Assembly (NCBI RefSeq): GCF_000281065.1
Contig: NZ_AKKK01000011.1
Location: forward strand, 62,001-126,000
Source: Arthrobacter sp. M2012083
GTDB taxonomy: Bacteria > Actinomycetota > Actinomycetes > Actinomycetales > Micrococcaceae
DNA length: 64,000 nt
Reading direction: 5' to 3'
Under the pieces are notes generated by a model, which did not search any database, was not told the origin of the DNA, and saw nothing but the letters and a program-made list of their open reading frames with translations. A program made the translations under genes and the position numbers. Shown here piece by piece: positions 50,117-60,808 of this stretch. The number at the start of each line of letters is the position of its first letter. The first letter of the stretch is position 1.

Positions 50117-50208
50117 AACGCTGTTTGGATGCGGCTGAACGGCGTGAGACGGCACCTCCGCGGCAGCCTTATTTAAGGTTCACCCAACTCACGCACAGGA
50201 GTTACCGG

Positions 50209-50460
50209 ATGCCCCGGATCGTCGTTGACGTCATGCCCAAGCCCGAGATTCTGGACCCCCAGGGGAAGGCCATCGTGGGTGCTCTGCCCCGCCTCGGCTT
50301 CAACAGCTTCAGCGCAGTCCGCCAGGGCAAGCGCTTCGAACTGACCGTCGACGGCGAGGTGACCGACGCTATCCTGGCCCAGGCCCGCGAAGCTGCCGAA
50401 ACCCTCCTGTCCAACCCGGTGATCGAGGATGTAGTCAACGTCGAGGTCGTCGAGGCCTGA
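50209..50460 (+). CDS. purS: Phosphoribosylformylglycinamidine synthase, PurS subunit
   Basis: An 83-residue Pur[21 protein letters not shown] (1-20), then [20 protein letters not shown] and [12 protein letters not shown], the short alpha/beta dimer that bridges PurL and PurQ in the FGAM synthase of Gram-positives. ATG 50209 follows CAGGAG at 7 nt; the frame is open to 50044 but the extension has no homology. One base separates its stop from purQ. Confidence 0.95.
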   Translation: MPRIVVDVMPKPEILDPQGKAIVGALPRLGFNSFSAVRQGKRFELTVDGEVTDAILAQAREAAETLLSNPVIEDVVNVEVVEA

Positions 50461-50461
50461 C

Positions 50462-51240
50462 ATGACTTCAATTCCCCTGATTGGCGAGGCAGTGGCCGTC
50501 GCCGCGGAGCCCCGCTTGGCTGGCGCCAAGATCGGCGTCGTGACCTTCCCCGGCACCCTTGACGACCGCGACGCCGCCCGTGCGGTGCGGCTTGCAGGTG
50601 GCACAGCGGTTTCCCTGTGGCATGCAGATACCGAACTAGGCGACGTTGACGCTGTCATCATCCCCGGCGGTTTCTCCTACGGTGACTACCTCCGCGCCGG
50701 CGCTATTTCGCGCTTCGCGCCGCTGATGTCCAAGATCATCGACGCCGCGAACTCCGAGGCAAAGCTACCGGTCCTGGGCATTTGCAACGGTTTCCAGATC
50801 TTGACCGAGTCGCACCTGCTGCCCGGTTCCATGATCAAGAACGACCACCTGAAGTTCATCTGCCGCGACCAGACACTGCGCGTGGAGAATGCCAACACTG
50901 CCTGGACCGTGGACTACACGGACGGCCAGGAAATCATTGTGCCGTTGAAGAACCAGGACGGCCAGTACATCGCTGACGGGAAGACCCTGGATGCCCTTGA
51001 GGCTGAGGGCCGCGTGGTGTTCCGCTACGTGGGCTTCAACCCGAACGGCTCCCGCCGTGACATCGCGGGTATCTCCAACGCAGCCGGCAACGTGGTGGGC
51101 CTCATGCCGCACCCCGAGCACGCTGTGGAGACCGGCTTCGGCCCGGAGGTTGGCTTGTCCGGCTCCGCCGGTGCACCCCGCGACACCGACGGCCTCGGTT
51201 TCTTCACCTCCGTTTTGACCAAGATTGTGGGAGGCGACAA

Positions 51241-51244
<4 letters not shown>
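50462..51244 (+). CDS. purQ: Phosphoribosylformylglycinamidine synthase, glutaminase subunit PurQ
   Basis: A 260-residue class I glutamine amidotransferase that supplies ammonia for FGAM formation. Nucleophile Cys in [13 protein letters not shown] (about 104), oxyanion loop [15 protein letters not shown] (about 63-77) and the His/Glu pair in [11 protein letters not shown] (about 215). An unusual ~15-residue Ala-rich N-terminal extension precedes [12 protein letters not shown]; the fold is otherwise standard. It begins one base after purS and its last codon overlaps the purL GTG by four bases (GTGA), so the three subunits are translated from one message. Confidence 0.95.
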
Positions 51245-53550
<2,306 letters not shown>

Positions 53551-53564
53551 GAGCAGGCAAGCCA

Positions 53565-53608
53565 AAAAGGCCCCGGCGACATCCTCTGGAATGTCGCCGG
53601 GGCCTTTT
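53565..53608. terminator. Intrinsic terminator after purL
   Basis: Perfect 18-bp arms AAAAGGCCCCGGCGACAT (53565-53582) and 53591-53608 with an 8-nt loop, ending in TTTT. Bidirectional; it also closes the converging c-di-GMP operon. Confidence 0.92.
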
Positions 53609-53623
53609 GCTTCTTCAGGTTAA

Positions 53624-55042
53624 TCAAGCCGGCCACACCACTTGCCGTGATAGCTGCTCGGTGAAGTCCGCTTCCGGCAACGGTCGCCCGAAGTAATACC
53701 CTTGCCCGCTTGCGCAGCCGATGCTCCGGAGCGCTTCCGCCTGTTCGGCGGTCTCGATCCCCTCCCAAACACCTTCCAGCCCGCAGGAGCGGATGACTTC
53801 CTGGACGGCGGCCAGGAAACCGAGCTGCGAAGGGTCCGTGCCCAGGTCCTGGACGAACTGCCGATCCACTTTTACCCGGTCCACCGGAAGTTTCCGCAGG
53901 TAGCCCATGGACGAGTAACCGGCACCGAAGTCATCGATCTCGAGTCCGACTCCCAGCCTGTGCAGGCTTGCCAAGGTGTAACGGTCCAGCTCGTTGTTAT
54001 GGATGATGGCGCTCTCGGTGAGCTCCAGCACCAGTGATTCCGGGGCCAGGTTCTCCTCGGCCAGTGCTTCACCGACGTCGTCCACGAACTCGAGGCTTTG
54101 AAGGTCGGCGGCAGACACATTGATGCGCATGGAGAAGTCGTGCTGTGTGGTGGCCGGGTTGTCGCGCCACTGTCGCAACTGACCGACGGCCTTGCGCAGG
54201 ACCCACCTGCCCAGTTCCGCGATCAGGCCGGTGGCCTCCGCAACGGGAATGAACTGGTCCGGCATGATCAGTCCGTGAATGGGGTGGTTCCAGCGAACCA
54301 GAGCCTCGCAGCCTTCGATCCGGCCAGTGGAGAGCTCCACGATCGGCTGGTAGAAGAGGACCAACTGATCAGAACGGATGGCTTCGCGGAGCTCTCCCAC
54401 TATCTGCCGCTGAAGCTGCCGGGCGTGAAGGGTGGCGGGATCGAAGACTTTGAGCTTGTTCCGGCCCTCGTTTTTGGATTCTTCCATGGCCAGATCGGCC
54501 TCTTGCAGAAGGTCCTCGATGCTGTGATGTGGTTCAGCGGTGCGCAGCCCGAGGCTTGCGCTGCAGCGGATGCTGTTGTTGCCGAGGTCGATGTTCGGCC
54601 CCAGCGCGGCAAGGATGCGGTTCCCGACGGCGGTGGCCCGACTTTGCGGGGTGGCGGGTAGCAGCACCGCGAATTCGTCGCCGCCCAGGCGGGTGACGAC
54701 GTCGTTCTCCCGGACGGCCGAGCGGACGCGCATGGCAACGGTGACCAGAACCTGGTCCGCGGCGGCATGACCGGCGGAGTTCTTCAGTGCCTTGAACCCA
54801 TCCAGGTTCAGGAGGAGAAGTGCCGGCGGGACGGCGCCCTTGGCCGTGGCTGCCTGAGCTTCGACGAAGGAATTCACCAGTGCTTGGTGGTTGCCGAGCC
54901 CAGTGAGGGCGTCCGTAAGGGCCTCGCGGCGTTGTTCATGGCGTGCTCGGTGGAGCTCCTCCATCAGCGCCTGTACGTGCCGCTCCAATTTCTCGATCCG
55001 TGAATCAACGGGGATCAACCTGTGGGGTTTGGAGCCTCTCAC
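53624..55042 (-). CDS. GGDEF-EAL c-di-GMP enzyme
   Basis: A 472-residue cytoplasmic protein with a short coiled N-terminus (about 15-42), a GGDEF domain (about 43-200) and an EAL domain (about 215-465). The diguanylate cyclase motif is intact (TRLGGDEFAVLL) with an RxxD inhibitory site (REND) five residues before it. The phosphodiesterase has CEALVRWNHP, LELTES, EIDDFGAGYSS, VDRVKVDRQFV and GIETAEQAEALR, the residues for metal binding and catalysis. Both activities look possible; which dominates cannot be told. Third gene of an operon: its ATG overlaps the stop of the 167-residue protein by four bases. Confidence 0.9.
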   Translation of the reverse strand: MRGSKPHRLIPVDSRIEKLERHVQALMEELHRARHEQRREALTDALTGLGNHQALVNSFVEAQAATAKGAVPPALLLLNLDGFKALKNSAGHAAADQVLVTVAMRVRSAVRENDVVTRLGGDEFAVLLPATPQSRATAVGNRILAALGPNIDLGNNSIRCSASLGLRTAEPHHSIEDLLQEADLAMEESKNEGRNKLKVFDPATLHARQLQRQIVGELREAIRSDQLVLFYQPIVELSTGRIEGCEALVRWNHPIHGLIMPDQFIPVAEATGLIAELGRWVLRKAVGQLRQWRDNPATTQHDFSMRINVSAADLQSLEFVDDVGEALAEENLAPESLVLELTESAIIHNNELDRYTLASLHRLGVGLEIDDFGAGYSSMGYLRKLPVDRVKVDRQFVQDLGTDPSQLGFLAAVQEVIRSCGLEGVWEGIETAEQAEALRSIGCASGQGYYFGRPLPEADFTEQLSRQVVWPA

Positions 55043-55542
55043 GACTCTTCCAAGCGTCGCAGGCTGGAGTCAGCGACAGCCTGCGGTTTGGCCACTGGGT
55101 TACGGCGTTCGTCCAGGAACAGCCGGTATGAGGCAATGTCCAGCCTGCCATCCGGCTCCACCTTGTTTCCGGCGCGGTACACGTGGGTGATCCACGCCCC
55201 GCCAAGGATCGCCTCAATCCAAGCGTCGCATTCTGCGAGCGGGAGGTGCACGCGGGTGCCGGTGTTCCTGCGGTGACCGGCGATGGACACTGTGATGCAG
55301 CTGCCCAGGAGGCCTTTGTCCGCCGTGAACCAGGCAAGGCCTTCGACGTCGGCCACTATGGTGAGGTTTGCGTTGCTGTCCTCCACCGACTGAACGGGAC
55401 CCATCCTTACCGACCGTCGATCCGCGTTCAGCACTGTGGGTGTTCCGGCCTTGTAGGGAGGGCTCGTGATGCCTTGCCGGAACGCGGACAGTTCTTGGGT
55501 GTGCTGGATCTGGATCCGGGTGGTGAGTTCGTTGAAGGTCAT
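55039..55542 (-). CDS. Uncharacterised protein embedded in the c-di-GMP operon
   Basis: A 167-residue soluble protein (MTFNELTTRIQIQHTQELSA...). It has a helical N-terminus, a beta-rich core (NLTIVADVEGLAWFTADKGL; CITVSIAGHRRNTGTRVHL) and a Trp-containing middle (CDAWIEAILGGAWITHVYRA). No signal peptide or membrane segment. RRSVRMGP followed by later polar residues vaguely recalls the RxxxR of PilZ effectors, but the second PilZ motif is not convincing. Both ends overlap the neighbouring GGDEF genes by four bases, so its level is tied to theirs; a c-di-GMP-related receptor or sensor role is inference. Confidence 0.7.
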   Translation of the reverse strand: MTFNELTTRIQIQHTQELSAFRQGITSPPYKAGTPTVLNADRRSVRMGPVQSVEDSNANLTIVADVEGLAWFTADKGLLGSCITVSIAGHRRNTGTRVHLPLAECDAWIEAILGGAWITHVYRAGNKVEPDGRLDIASYRLFLDERRNPVAKPQAVADSSLRRLEES

Positions 55543-56723
55543 GATCTTGCCTCATCCGCGATAGTGGCCGCCTCGGGGCGGTCGGCTCCTACAATCCTGT
55601 TTCTTCCTTGCGCTTTCGCACTGTAAAGGGCTGCGTCCGCTACCTCGATCATGAAGTTGAGGTCGGCTGCAGCGGGAATGCTTGACGTGACTCCGTAGCT
55701 GATGGTCGGGAATACAACACCCTTTGGAGTCGGCAAGGCCGCCATCCGGCGGCTGATTTCGGTAGCGATGTTCTCCGCCCGGTCCTGCGTAGCTCCCGGC
55801 AGGAAGAGGACGAACTCTTCGCCTCCATAGCGTCCGATGAGATCTGTGGACCTGACGGAGGCCGTGCAAACGTCAGCGAATGCCTGCAAGGCCACATCCC
55901 CTGCCCCGTGACCGTGTTCGTCGTTGACGGCTTTGAAGTGGTCCAGGTCGGCCAGGACTACGGCTGCGCCGGAACCTGTGGAGTGAAGGCGCTCGAGTTC
56001 CGTTGTGGCGAGGTCCAGGAAGGCTCCACGGTTGAGGAGTCCCGTGAGATGGTCGCGGGTGGCACGTTCCCGGAGACCCTTGATGAGTTGGTCGCTGGTC
56101 AGGGCCGTCATGCTGAAGGACACCGTGACCAGAAGAACCATTGATATCAGCGCGGACGGCCCGGGCCCAAAATACGTGCGGAACGTGTAGCTGCCCGGCC
56201 CTTCGAAGGCATAAACCATCCAGCGGCCCAGGTAATAGGCGGCCAGCAGGCCGGCGGCGACGGACAGGGCTTTGTGGACTTGCGAATGCGAGGACTTGAT
56301 GAACCAGAGATCGTACGCAGCCAACGCTATGCCCACCGTCATCATGGCCAGATAAACCAGGCCTCCGGACCAAACGTTGCTCCCGGGGCTTTCCAGAAAG
56401 GATGCGATAGCCGTGATGGCCGGACCAAGAGCCAGCTGCCATGACGCGGCCTTCCGGTCCCGGAGTGTCTTCGCTCCGGCCCACACGCTGAAAGCGCCTG
56501 CCACCACCAGGACGTTGCCCAAGGGGTTGGCCCACTGCTGGTGGGGGGTTCCGTTGAGGAGGAAGGCGGCATTCCCCGCCATGAACTCGAGCAAAGCCAG
56601 GCTCCACCAGCCTGCATACGGCGAGCGCGTGCGGTGGAATGAAGTACAAAACAGCACCAGGAGGGTCACCGTGACCACACCCAGAGCGACCCTCACCGAG
56701 AATGCATCGAGCTCCATGTCCAA
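55539..56723 (-). CDS. Membrane-bound diguanylate cyclase (GGDEF)
   Basis: A 394-residue protein with a membrane sensor part of about seven helices (about 10-205; ALGVVTVTLLVLFCTSF, WWSLALLEFMAGNAAFLL, NVLVVAGAFSVWAGA, LALGPAITAIASFL, LVYLAMMTVGIALAAYDLWF, ALSVAAGLLAAYYLGRW, LISMVLLVTVSFSMTALT) and a C-terminal GGDEF domain (about 225-385) with RDHLTGLLNRGAFL, IGRYGGEEFVLFLPG and the inhibitory RxxD (RSTD) five residues upstream. Active cyclase expected. First gene of the three-gene c-di-GMP operon; start ATG 56723 or the ATG two codons later. Confidence 0.9.
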   Translation of the reverse strand: MDMELDAFSVRVALGVVTVTLLVLFCTSFHRTRSPYAGWWSLALLEFMAGNAAFLLNGTPHQQWANPLGNVLVVAGAFSVWAGAKTLRDRKAASWQLALGPAITAIASFLESPGSNVWSGGLVYLAMMTVGIALAAYDLWFIKSSHSQVHKALSVAAGLLAAYYLGRWMVYAFEGPGSYTFRTYFGPGPSALISMVLLVTVSFSMTALTSDQLIKGLRERATRDHLTGLLNRGAFLDLATTELERLHSTGSGAAVVLADLDHFKAVNDEHGHGAGDVALQAFADVCTASVRSTDLIGRYGGEEFVLFLPGATQDRAENIATEISRRMAALPTPKGVVFPTISYGVTSSIPAAADLNFMIEVADAALYSAKAQGRNRIVGADRPEAATIADEARS

Positions 56724-56836
56724 CCCCCTCAGCTGGTCACCCTCCGGCCTTTGAGTTCAGTGTCCCGGGGCTTACTCAACCTGGATGCGAATTTTGCTCA
56801 AGATTGGCTCAAGATGCAGGCAAGTAATAATGAACC

Positions 56837-57130
56837 ATGTGGATCGGTTGGATTGAGTTCGACGTCCTCTTGGGCGATGTCCATAGCCTCAAGGAGAAGC
56901 GGTCGCTGGTACGGCCCCTCGTGGCTGAGCTTAAGCGGCGCTTCGAGGTGTCAGCCGCTGAAACGGGCATGCAGGACCAACATAGGCGAGCGCTGGTGGG
57001 TGCCGCTATGGTGGCCGCCGACCACGCGCACCTTCAGCAAGTGCTCGACGCCGTAGAACGGTTCGTGGCTGCCCGGCCTGAGTTTGAGCTGCTGAGCGCA
57101 CGGCAGCGTGAGCTGCACAGCGAGGACTAA
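56837..57130 (+). CDS. DUF503 (YlxP-like) family protein
   Basis: A 97-residue protein matching DUF503: MWIGWIEFDVLLGDVHSLKE then KRSLVRPLVAELKRRFEVSA and ALVGAAMVAADHAHLQQVLD. YlxP-like proteins accompany translation or ribosome maturation genes in Gram-positives, but no such neighbours exist here. Start ATG 56837. It lies alone between the c-di-GMP operon (minus) and the GntR gene (minus). Confidence 0.88.
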   Translation: MWIGWIEFDVLLGDVHSLKEKRSLVRPLVAELKRRFEVSAAETGMQDQHRRALVGAAMVAADHAHLQQVLDAVERFVAARPEFELLSARQRELHSED

Positions 57131-57136
57131 CAGGGC

Positions 57137-57778
57137 TTAGTAGCCGATAACCGCCAAGCGCGTGGAGTCCAGGTGGGCATCAATGGCCTGATGCGCGGCG
57201 TCGAGGCTTCGGCTGCGGAGGGCGTCAACAATCAACTGGTGTTCGCGGAGGACATCGCCGGCGCGATCGGTGCCTTGGCTGACTGCCTTGACCCCGATCC
57301 TGAGCTGCTTTTGCCGAAGGGAAGCATAGAAATCGGCAAGTACGGGGTTGCCCCCTGCCCGGACCATCAGGGTGTGGAATTCGGTATCCAGTTCAATGAA
57401 CCGGGCTGGGTCTTCCCGCGCTTCCTGTTGCTGGTCAATGATTCGCTGGAAGGCCTCGATCTGGGCGTCAGGCATGGTCTCCACAGCTGAGACCGCCCAC
57501 TTTTCCACGACCGCCCTGGCCTGCAGGATGGCGCGTACATCGGGGTCCGAGATCGGCGGGACGTAGGCGCCTTTGTGGGGGACGCGCTTGACGAACCCCT
57601 CGGCTTCGAGACGCAGCAAGGCTTCACGCACAGGTGTCCTTGATGTTCCGGTGGTCTTTGCCAGGACCCCTTCGTTGAGGAAGGTTTCCTCCTCACGAGG
57701 GAGTGCTGCGATGTAGCTTTTCATCCACTGGTAGGCCACTTCTGGCTGCGACTGCGCAGTGGGGGTCATCTGGATCAT
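57137..57778 (-). CDS. GntR-family (FadR-type) regulator of the HpaB-type catabolic operon
   Basis: A 213-residue regulator: winged HTH at about residues 10-70 (LNEGVLAKTTGTSRTPVREA, LLRLEAEGFVKRVPHKGAYV) and an all-helical FCD-like effector domain (AILQARAVVEKWAVSAVETM; ELDTEFHTLMVRAGGNPVLA; VLREHQLIVDALRSRSLDAA), which in this group binds a metal-chelating carboxylate ligand. ATG 57778 is preferred because GAAAGG lies eight bases before it; an in-frame ATG at 57817 overlaps the operator region. It is divergent from the operon 57944-63192; the palindrome GTTGTATACAAC lies between them, so it most likely represses that operon and itself. Confidence 0.9.
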   Translation of the reverse strand: MIQMTPTAQSQPEVAYQWMKSYIAALPREEETFLNEGVLAKTTGTSRTPVREALLRLEAEGFVKRVPHKGAYVPPISDPDVRAILQARAVVEKWAVSAVETMPDAQIEAFQRIIDQQQEAREDPARFIELDTEFHTLMVRAGGNPVLADFYASLRQKQLRIGVKAVSQGTDRAGDVLREHQLIVDALRSRSLDAAHQAIDAHLDSTRLAVIGY

Positions 57779-57865
57779 GCAGAGCCTTTCTCGCCTTGCC
57801 CAGTATACGAGTTGCATTCAGAACGGAGCGGAGTCCTGAAAAAGTTCTGCTTCAAATATAGACAG

Positions 57866-57877
57866 GTTGTATACAAC
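57866..57877. promoter_or_regulatory. GntR operator, perfect 12-bp palindrome
   Basis: GTTGTATACAAC is perfectly palindromic and contains the FadR/GntR operator pattern TNGTNNNACNA. It lies 66 bases before the MHS transporter start. A second related site with the same GTATAC core is at 57801-57811 (CAGTATACGAG), just before the GntR start. Together they suit repression in both directions. Confidence 0.75.
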
Positions 57878-57943
57878 TCGTCTACAGTCTTCTTAGTGAC
57901 ACCGCTCACGCACTCGGAATCTCCCCGCAAAAGGACCCCCACA

Positions 57944-59311
57944 ATGACCGAATTGAAGAAAGCAGAACTGAGGCGACAGAAGCACTCCAGCCTGCCCGTC
58001 GTTGCTGCTTCGAGTCTCGCCGGCACCGCCGTCGAATGGTATGACTTCTTTCTCTACGGCACCGCGGCCGCGCTGGTATTCAACAAGCTCTACTTTCCCA
58101 CCGACGATCCCTTGGTGGGCACCATGCTGGCCCTCGGAACGTTCGCAGCCGGTTTCCTTGCCCGTCCCGTCGGCGCAATAGTCCTGGGGCACCTCGGCGA
58201 TAAGCACGGTCGACGCGCCACGTTGGTTGCCAGCCTGATGCTCATGGGCGTGGCTACAACCCTTATCGCTTTCATCCCCTCCTACGCCGCCATCGGATTG
58301 GCAGCACCTTTGCTCCTCCTGCTGCTCCGCCTGATCCAAGGCTTTGCCCTGGGCGGCGAGTGGGGTGGCGCCGTCCTCCTGGTTTCCGAACACAGCAATG
58401 AGAGCACCCGGCGTGCCTTCTGGTCCTCCTGGCCAAATATGGGTCCGCCCCTGGGCAACCTGATGGCCGCCGGCGTCCTGGCCATCCTGGCCGCCACTAT
58501 GCCGGAGAGCGAATTCCTGGCATGGGGATGGCGCATAGCGTTCGGATTGTCCGCCCTGCTGGTTGTCATTGGCCTCATCCTGCGCCTCTATGTCCAGGAA
58601 ACCCCGCTGTTCAAGGAAGCACAGCGGAAGCGCGAAGCCGAAGGCAACAAGGAACGGAAGCTGCCACTGGCCATCCTGTTCCGCCGCAACTGGCGCGAAA
58701 TCCTCATCGCTACCGGTAGCCGGATGGGCGAAAACGCAGGCTTCTACATCTACTCGCTGTTCATCATCACGTACGTCACCCAGATCATGGGGCTGCAAAG
58801 GCAGACAGGTCTTACCGCCGTCATGATCGGTCAGGGCGTCGCCGTCGTCGCCATTCCCATCCTTGCCGTCTACGCAGACAAAGTGGGCCGCAAGCCAATC
58901 CTGATTGGCGCCTCGATCGCCACCATGGTGTGGGCCTTCGCGTTCTTCTTCCTGCTGAACACCGGCCAGGTGTGGGGCATCATTGCCGCCGCTGTGGGAG
59001 GGCTCCTGATCTTCGCGGCGTACAGCTCAGTGATCGGCGCATTCTTCTCCGAGCTGTTCCCCACGGACGTCCGGTACAGCGGAACCTCGGTGTCCTACAA
59101 CCTGGCCTCGCTGATCGCAGGTTCGTTGTCCCCGATCATCGCCCTGGCGCTCTACAGCGCTTTCGGCACCGGCTATGCGATCGGCATCTACCTCGCCGCC
59201 ATGGGCCTGATCTCCATGGTCTCGGTGATGTTCGCCAAGGAAACCATGGGCCTGAAGCTCAGCGATCTGGACAGGGACCCGACCGCCGGACCGGAGAAGG
59301 GAAAAGCATGA
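57944..59311 (+). CDS. MHS-family metabolite:H+ symporter
   Basis: A 455-residue MFS protein of the metabolite:H+ symporter group: SLAGTAVEWYDFFLYGTAAA (about 24-43, signature of MHS), GHLGDKHGRRATLVASLML (motif A), RLIQGFALGGEWGGAVLLV, WRIAFGLSALLVVIGLILRL, and PTDVRYSGTSVSYNLASLI. MHS carriers import organic acids and aromatic or heterocyclic carboxylates. ATG 57944 follows AAGGA at a 9-nt spacing; earlier in-frame starts overlap the operator. Its stop overlaps the start of the hydrolase gene by four bases (ATGA), placing it first in the operon. Confidence 0.92.
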   Translation: MTELKKAELRRQKHSSLPVVAASSLAGTAVEWYDFFLYGTAAALVFNKLYFPTDDPLVGTMLALGTFAAGFLARPVGAIVLGHLGDKHGRRATLVASLMLMGVATTLIAFIPSYAAIGLAAPLLLLLLRLIQGFALGGEWGGAVLLVSEHSNESTRRAFWSSWPNMGPPLGNLMAAGVLAILAATMPESEFLAWGWRIAFGLSALLVVIGLILRLYVQETPLFKEAQRKREAEGNKERKLPLAILFRRNWREILIATGSRMGENAGFYIYSLFIITYVTQIMGLQRQTGLTAVMIGQGVAVVAIPILAVYADKVGRKPILIGASIATMVWAFAFFFLLNTGQVWGIIAAAVGGLLIFAAYSSVIGAFFSELFPTDVRYSGTSVSYNLASLIAGSLSPIIALALYSAFGTGYAIGIYLAAMGLISMVSVMFAKETMGLKLSDLDRDPTAGPEKGKA

Positions 59312-60102
59312 AAATCGCACTCGTCCAGGTGTCCAGCCCTGACTCCGAAACCCGTGAGGAACGGATTGATCGAGTCGAGGCGATCCTTCGGGGCATCAAC
59401 GGCGCAGAGCTCATCGTGCTCCCCGAACTCTGGAGCGCCGGCTACTTCCACTTCGACGACTATGAGGCCCTCGCCGAAACATTGGACGGGCCAACAGTCT
59501 CCATGTGCTCGCGGGTAGCGGCGGAACTGGGTGTTTATCTTCACCTGGGCAGCATCATCGAGGCGGGCGGGGACGGCCAGCTCAGCAACACCTCAATCCT
59601 GCTGGGGCCGGACGGCAACGTGGTCCACACGTACCGGAAGATCCACGTGTTCGGCTACAAGTCCAAGGAGGCCAGCCTGCTCACTGCCGGCTCCTCACTT
59701 CCTATCGTCCCGCTGCCGTTTGGCGCCGTTGCAGGCATCACCTGTTACGACCTCCGCTTCCCCGGGTTGTGGATGGAGTTGAGCACACGCGGCGCGGACA
59801 TCGTGATCGTTCCCGCAGCCTGGCCCGCTGCCAGGCGGGAACACTGGCGGTTGCTCACCACAGCCAGGGCACTGGAACACCAGATCTTCGTGATCGCCTG
59901 CAACGCTGCAGGTAACCAGGAAGGCGTGGATCTTGGCGGGCACAGCCGCGTGGTGGACCCGGGCGGCAACGTCATCGCCGAGGCAGGCCCGGACGAAACC
60001 GTTCTGATGGTGGACATCGATCCCCGTCAGGTCCAGGCAGTCCGCGAAGAGTTTCCCGTCATTGGCGATCGCCTACCCGCCTACAACACTTTGACTGTTT
60101 AG
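59308..60102 (+). CDS. Carbon-nitrogen hydrolase (nitrilase superfamily)
   Basis: A 264-residue C-N hydrolase with the Glu-Lys-Cys triad: Glu in ELIVLPELWSAGYF (about 43), Lys in HTYRKIHVFGY (about 113) and Cys in AVAGITCYDLRFPGLWMEL (about 147). Most such enzymes of this length are omega- or acyl-amidases, cleaving a linear or cyclic amide. In this operon it would hydrolyse a C-N bond of the substrate or of the oxidation product formed by the HpaB-type oxygenase. ATG 59308 overlaps the transporter stop by four bases. Confidence 0.9.
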   Translation: MKIALVQVSSPDSETREERIDRVEAILRGINGAELIVLPELWSAGYFHFDDYEALAETLDGPTVSMCSRVAAELGVYLHLGSIIEAGGDGQLSNTSILLGPDGNVVHTYRKIHVFGYKSKEASLLTAGSSLPIVPLPFGAVAGITCYDLRFPGLWMELSTRGADIVIVPAAWPAARREHWRLLTTARALEHQIFVIACNAAGNQEGVDLGGHSRVVDPGGNVIAEAGPDETVLMVDIDPRQVQAVREEFPVIGDRLPAYNTLTV

Positions 60103-60112
60103 AGGAAACCCA

Positions 60113-60808
60113 ATGCAAACACAGCAAACCACAAGGCAAGTCCCGCTCACCTTCAGGGTGGTGGGCACCGACCAGACAATCGCAATCACCGACTTCCATG
60201 CGGTTGTGGCCGGTTACACGGGCCGCGATCCCAAGGCAGTCCAGCATCACATCGATGAGCTCGCCGCAATCGGCGTAGCTCCCCCACCGGAGGTTCCCAT
60301 GTTCTACCGGATGGACTCGGACCTGTTCGAGACCTCGGGCGAGCATGAGACGTCGGAAAACCTGACATCAGGCGAGATAGAGCCCCTCTACATCCGCCAC
60401 GACGGAAAGTACTACCTCGGCATCGGCTCCGACCACACTGACCGGGACATTGAAGCCCTGGACATTGGCGATTCGAAGCGCGCCTGCCCCAAGCCCGTCT
60501 CAAACGAGGTGATCGCCGTCGAATCACTGAAGGACCTGGATCTCGACGAATGCACAGCCCGTTCATGGGTTGACGGAAACCTGTACCAGGAAGGTTCGCT
60601 GAGCGGCCTCCTCAAACCGGCCGACGTCGTCGGGCGTCTTCTCGCACGAACGGACATCGGCGACGCTGATTTCATGTGCTTGGGAGGCACTCTTCCGCTG
60701 CTCAACGGGAAGTTCGTCGACGGAACTTCCTGGAAGTTGGAGCTCTCCTTCCCGAATGGGACCACCATTGAACATAACTACAAAATCAAGAAAGGCTCAC
60801 TCCGATGA
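60113..60808 (+). CDS. DUF2848-family protein (FAH-like)
   Basis: A 231-residue protein of the DUF2848 group: FHAVVAGYTGRDPKAVQHHI (about 27-46), a central YLGIGSDHTDRDIEALDIGD and C-terminal DADFMCLGGTLPLLNGKFVD. The LGIGSDHTDR segment is the conserved core. DUF2848 proteins resemble fumarylacetoacetate-hydrolase-like folds and are often found in catabolic operons; their reaction is undefined. It lies 10 bp after the hydrolase and its last codon overlaps the ATG of the HpaB gene by four bases. Confidence 0.85.
   Translation: MQTQQTTRQVPLTFRVVGTDQTIAITDFHAVVAGYTGRDPKAVQHHIDELAAIGVAPPPEVPMFYRMDSDLFETSGEHETSENLTSGEIEPLYIRHDGKYYLGIGSDHTDRDIEALDIGDSKRACPKPVSNEVIAVESLKDLDLDECTARSWVDGNLYQEGSLSGLLKPADVVGRLLARTDIGDADFMCLGGTLPLLNGKFVDGTSWKLELSFPNGTTIEHNYKIKKGSLR

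Noticed and set aside
50040-50208. Possible purine riboswitch before purS
   Set aside because: Only a 6-bp hairpin is visible; the conserved core of purine or other known riboswitches is absent.
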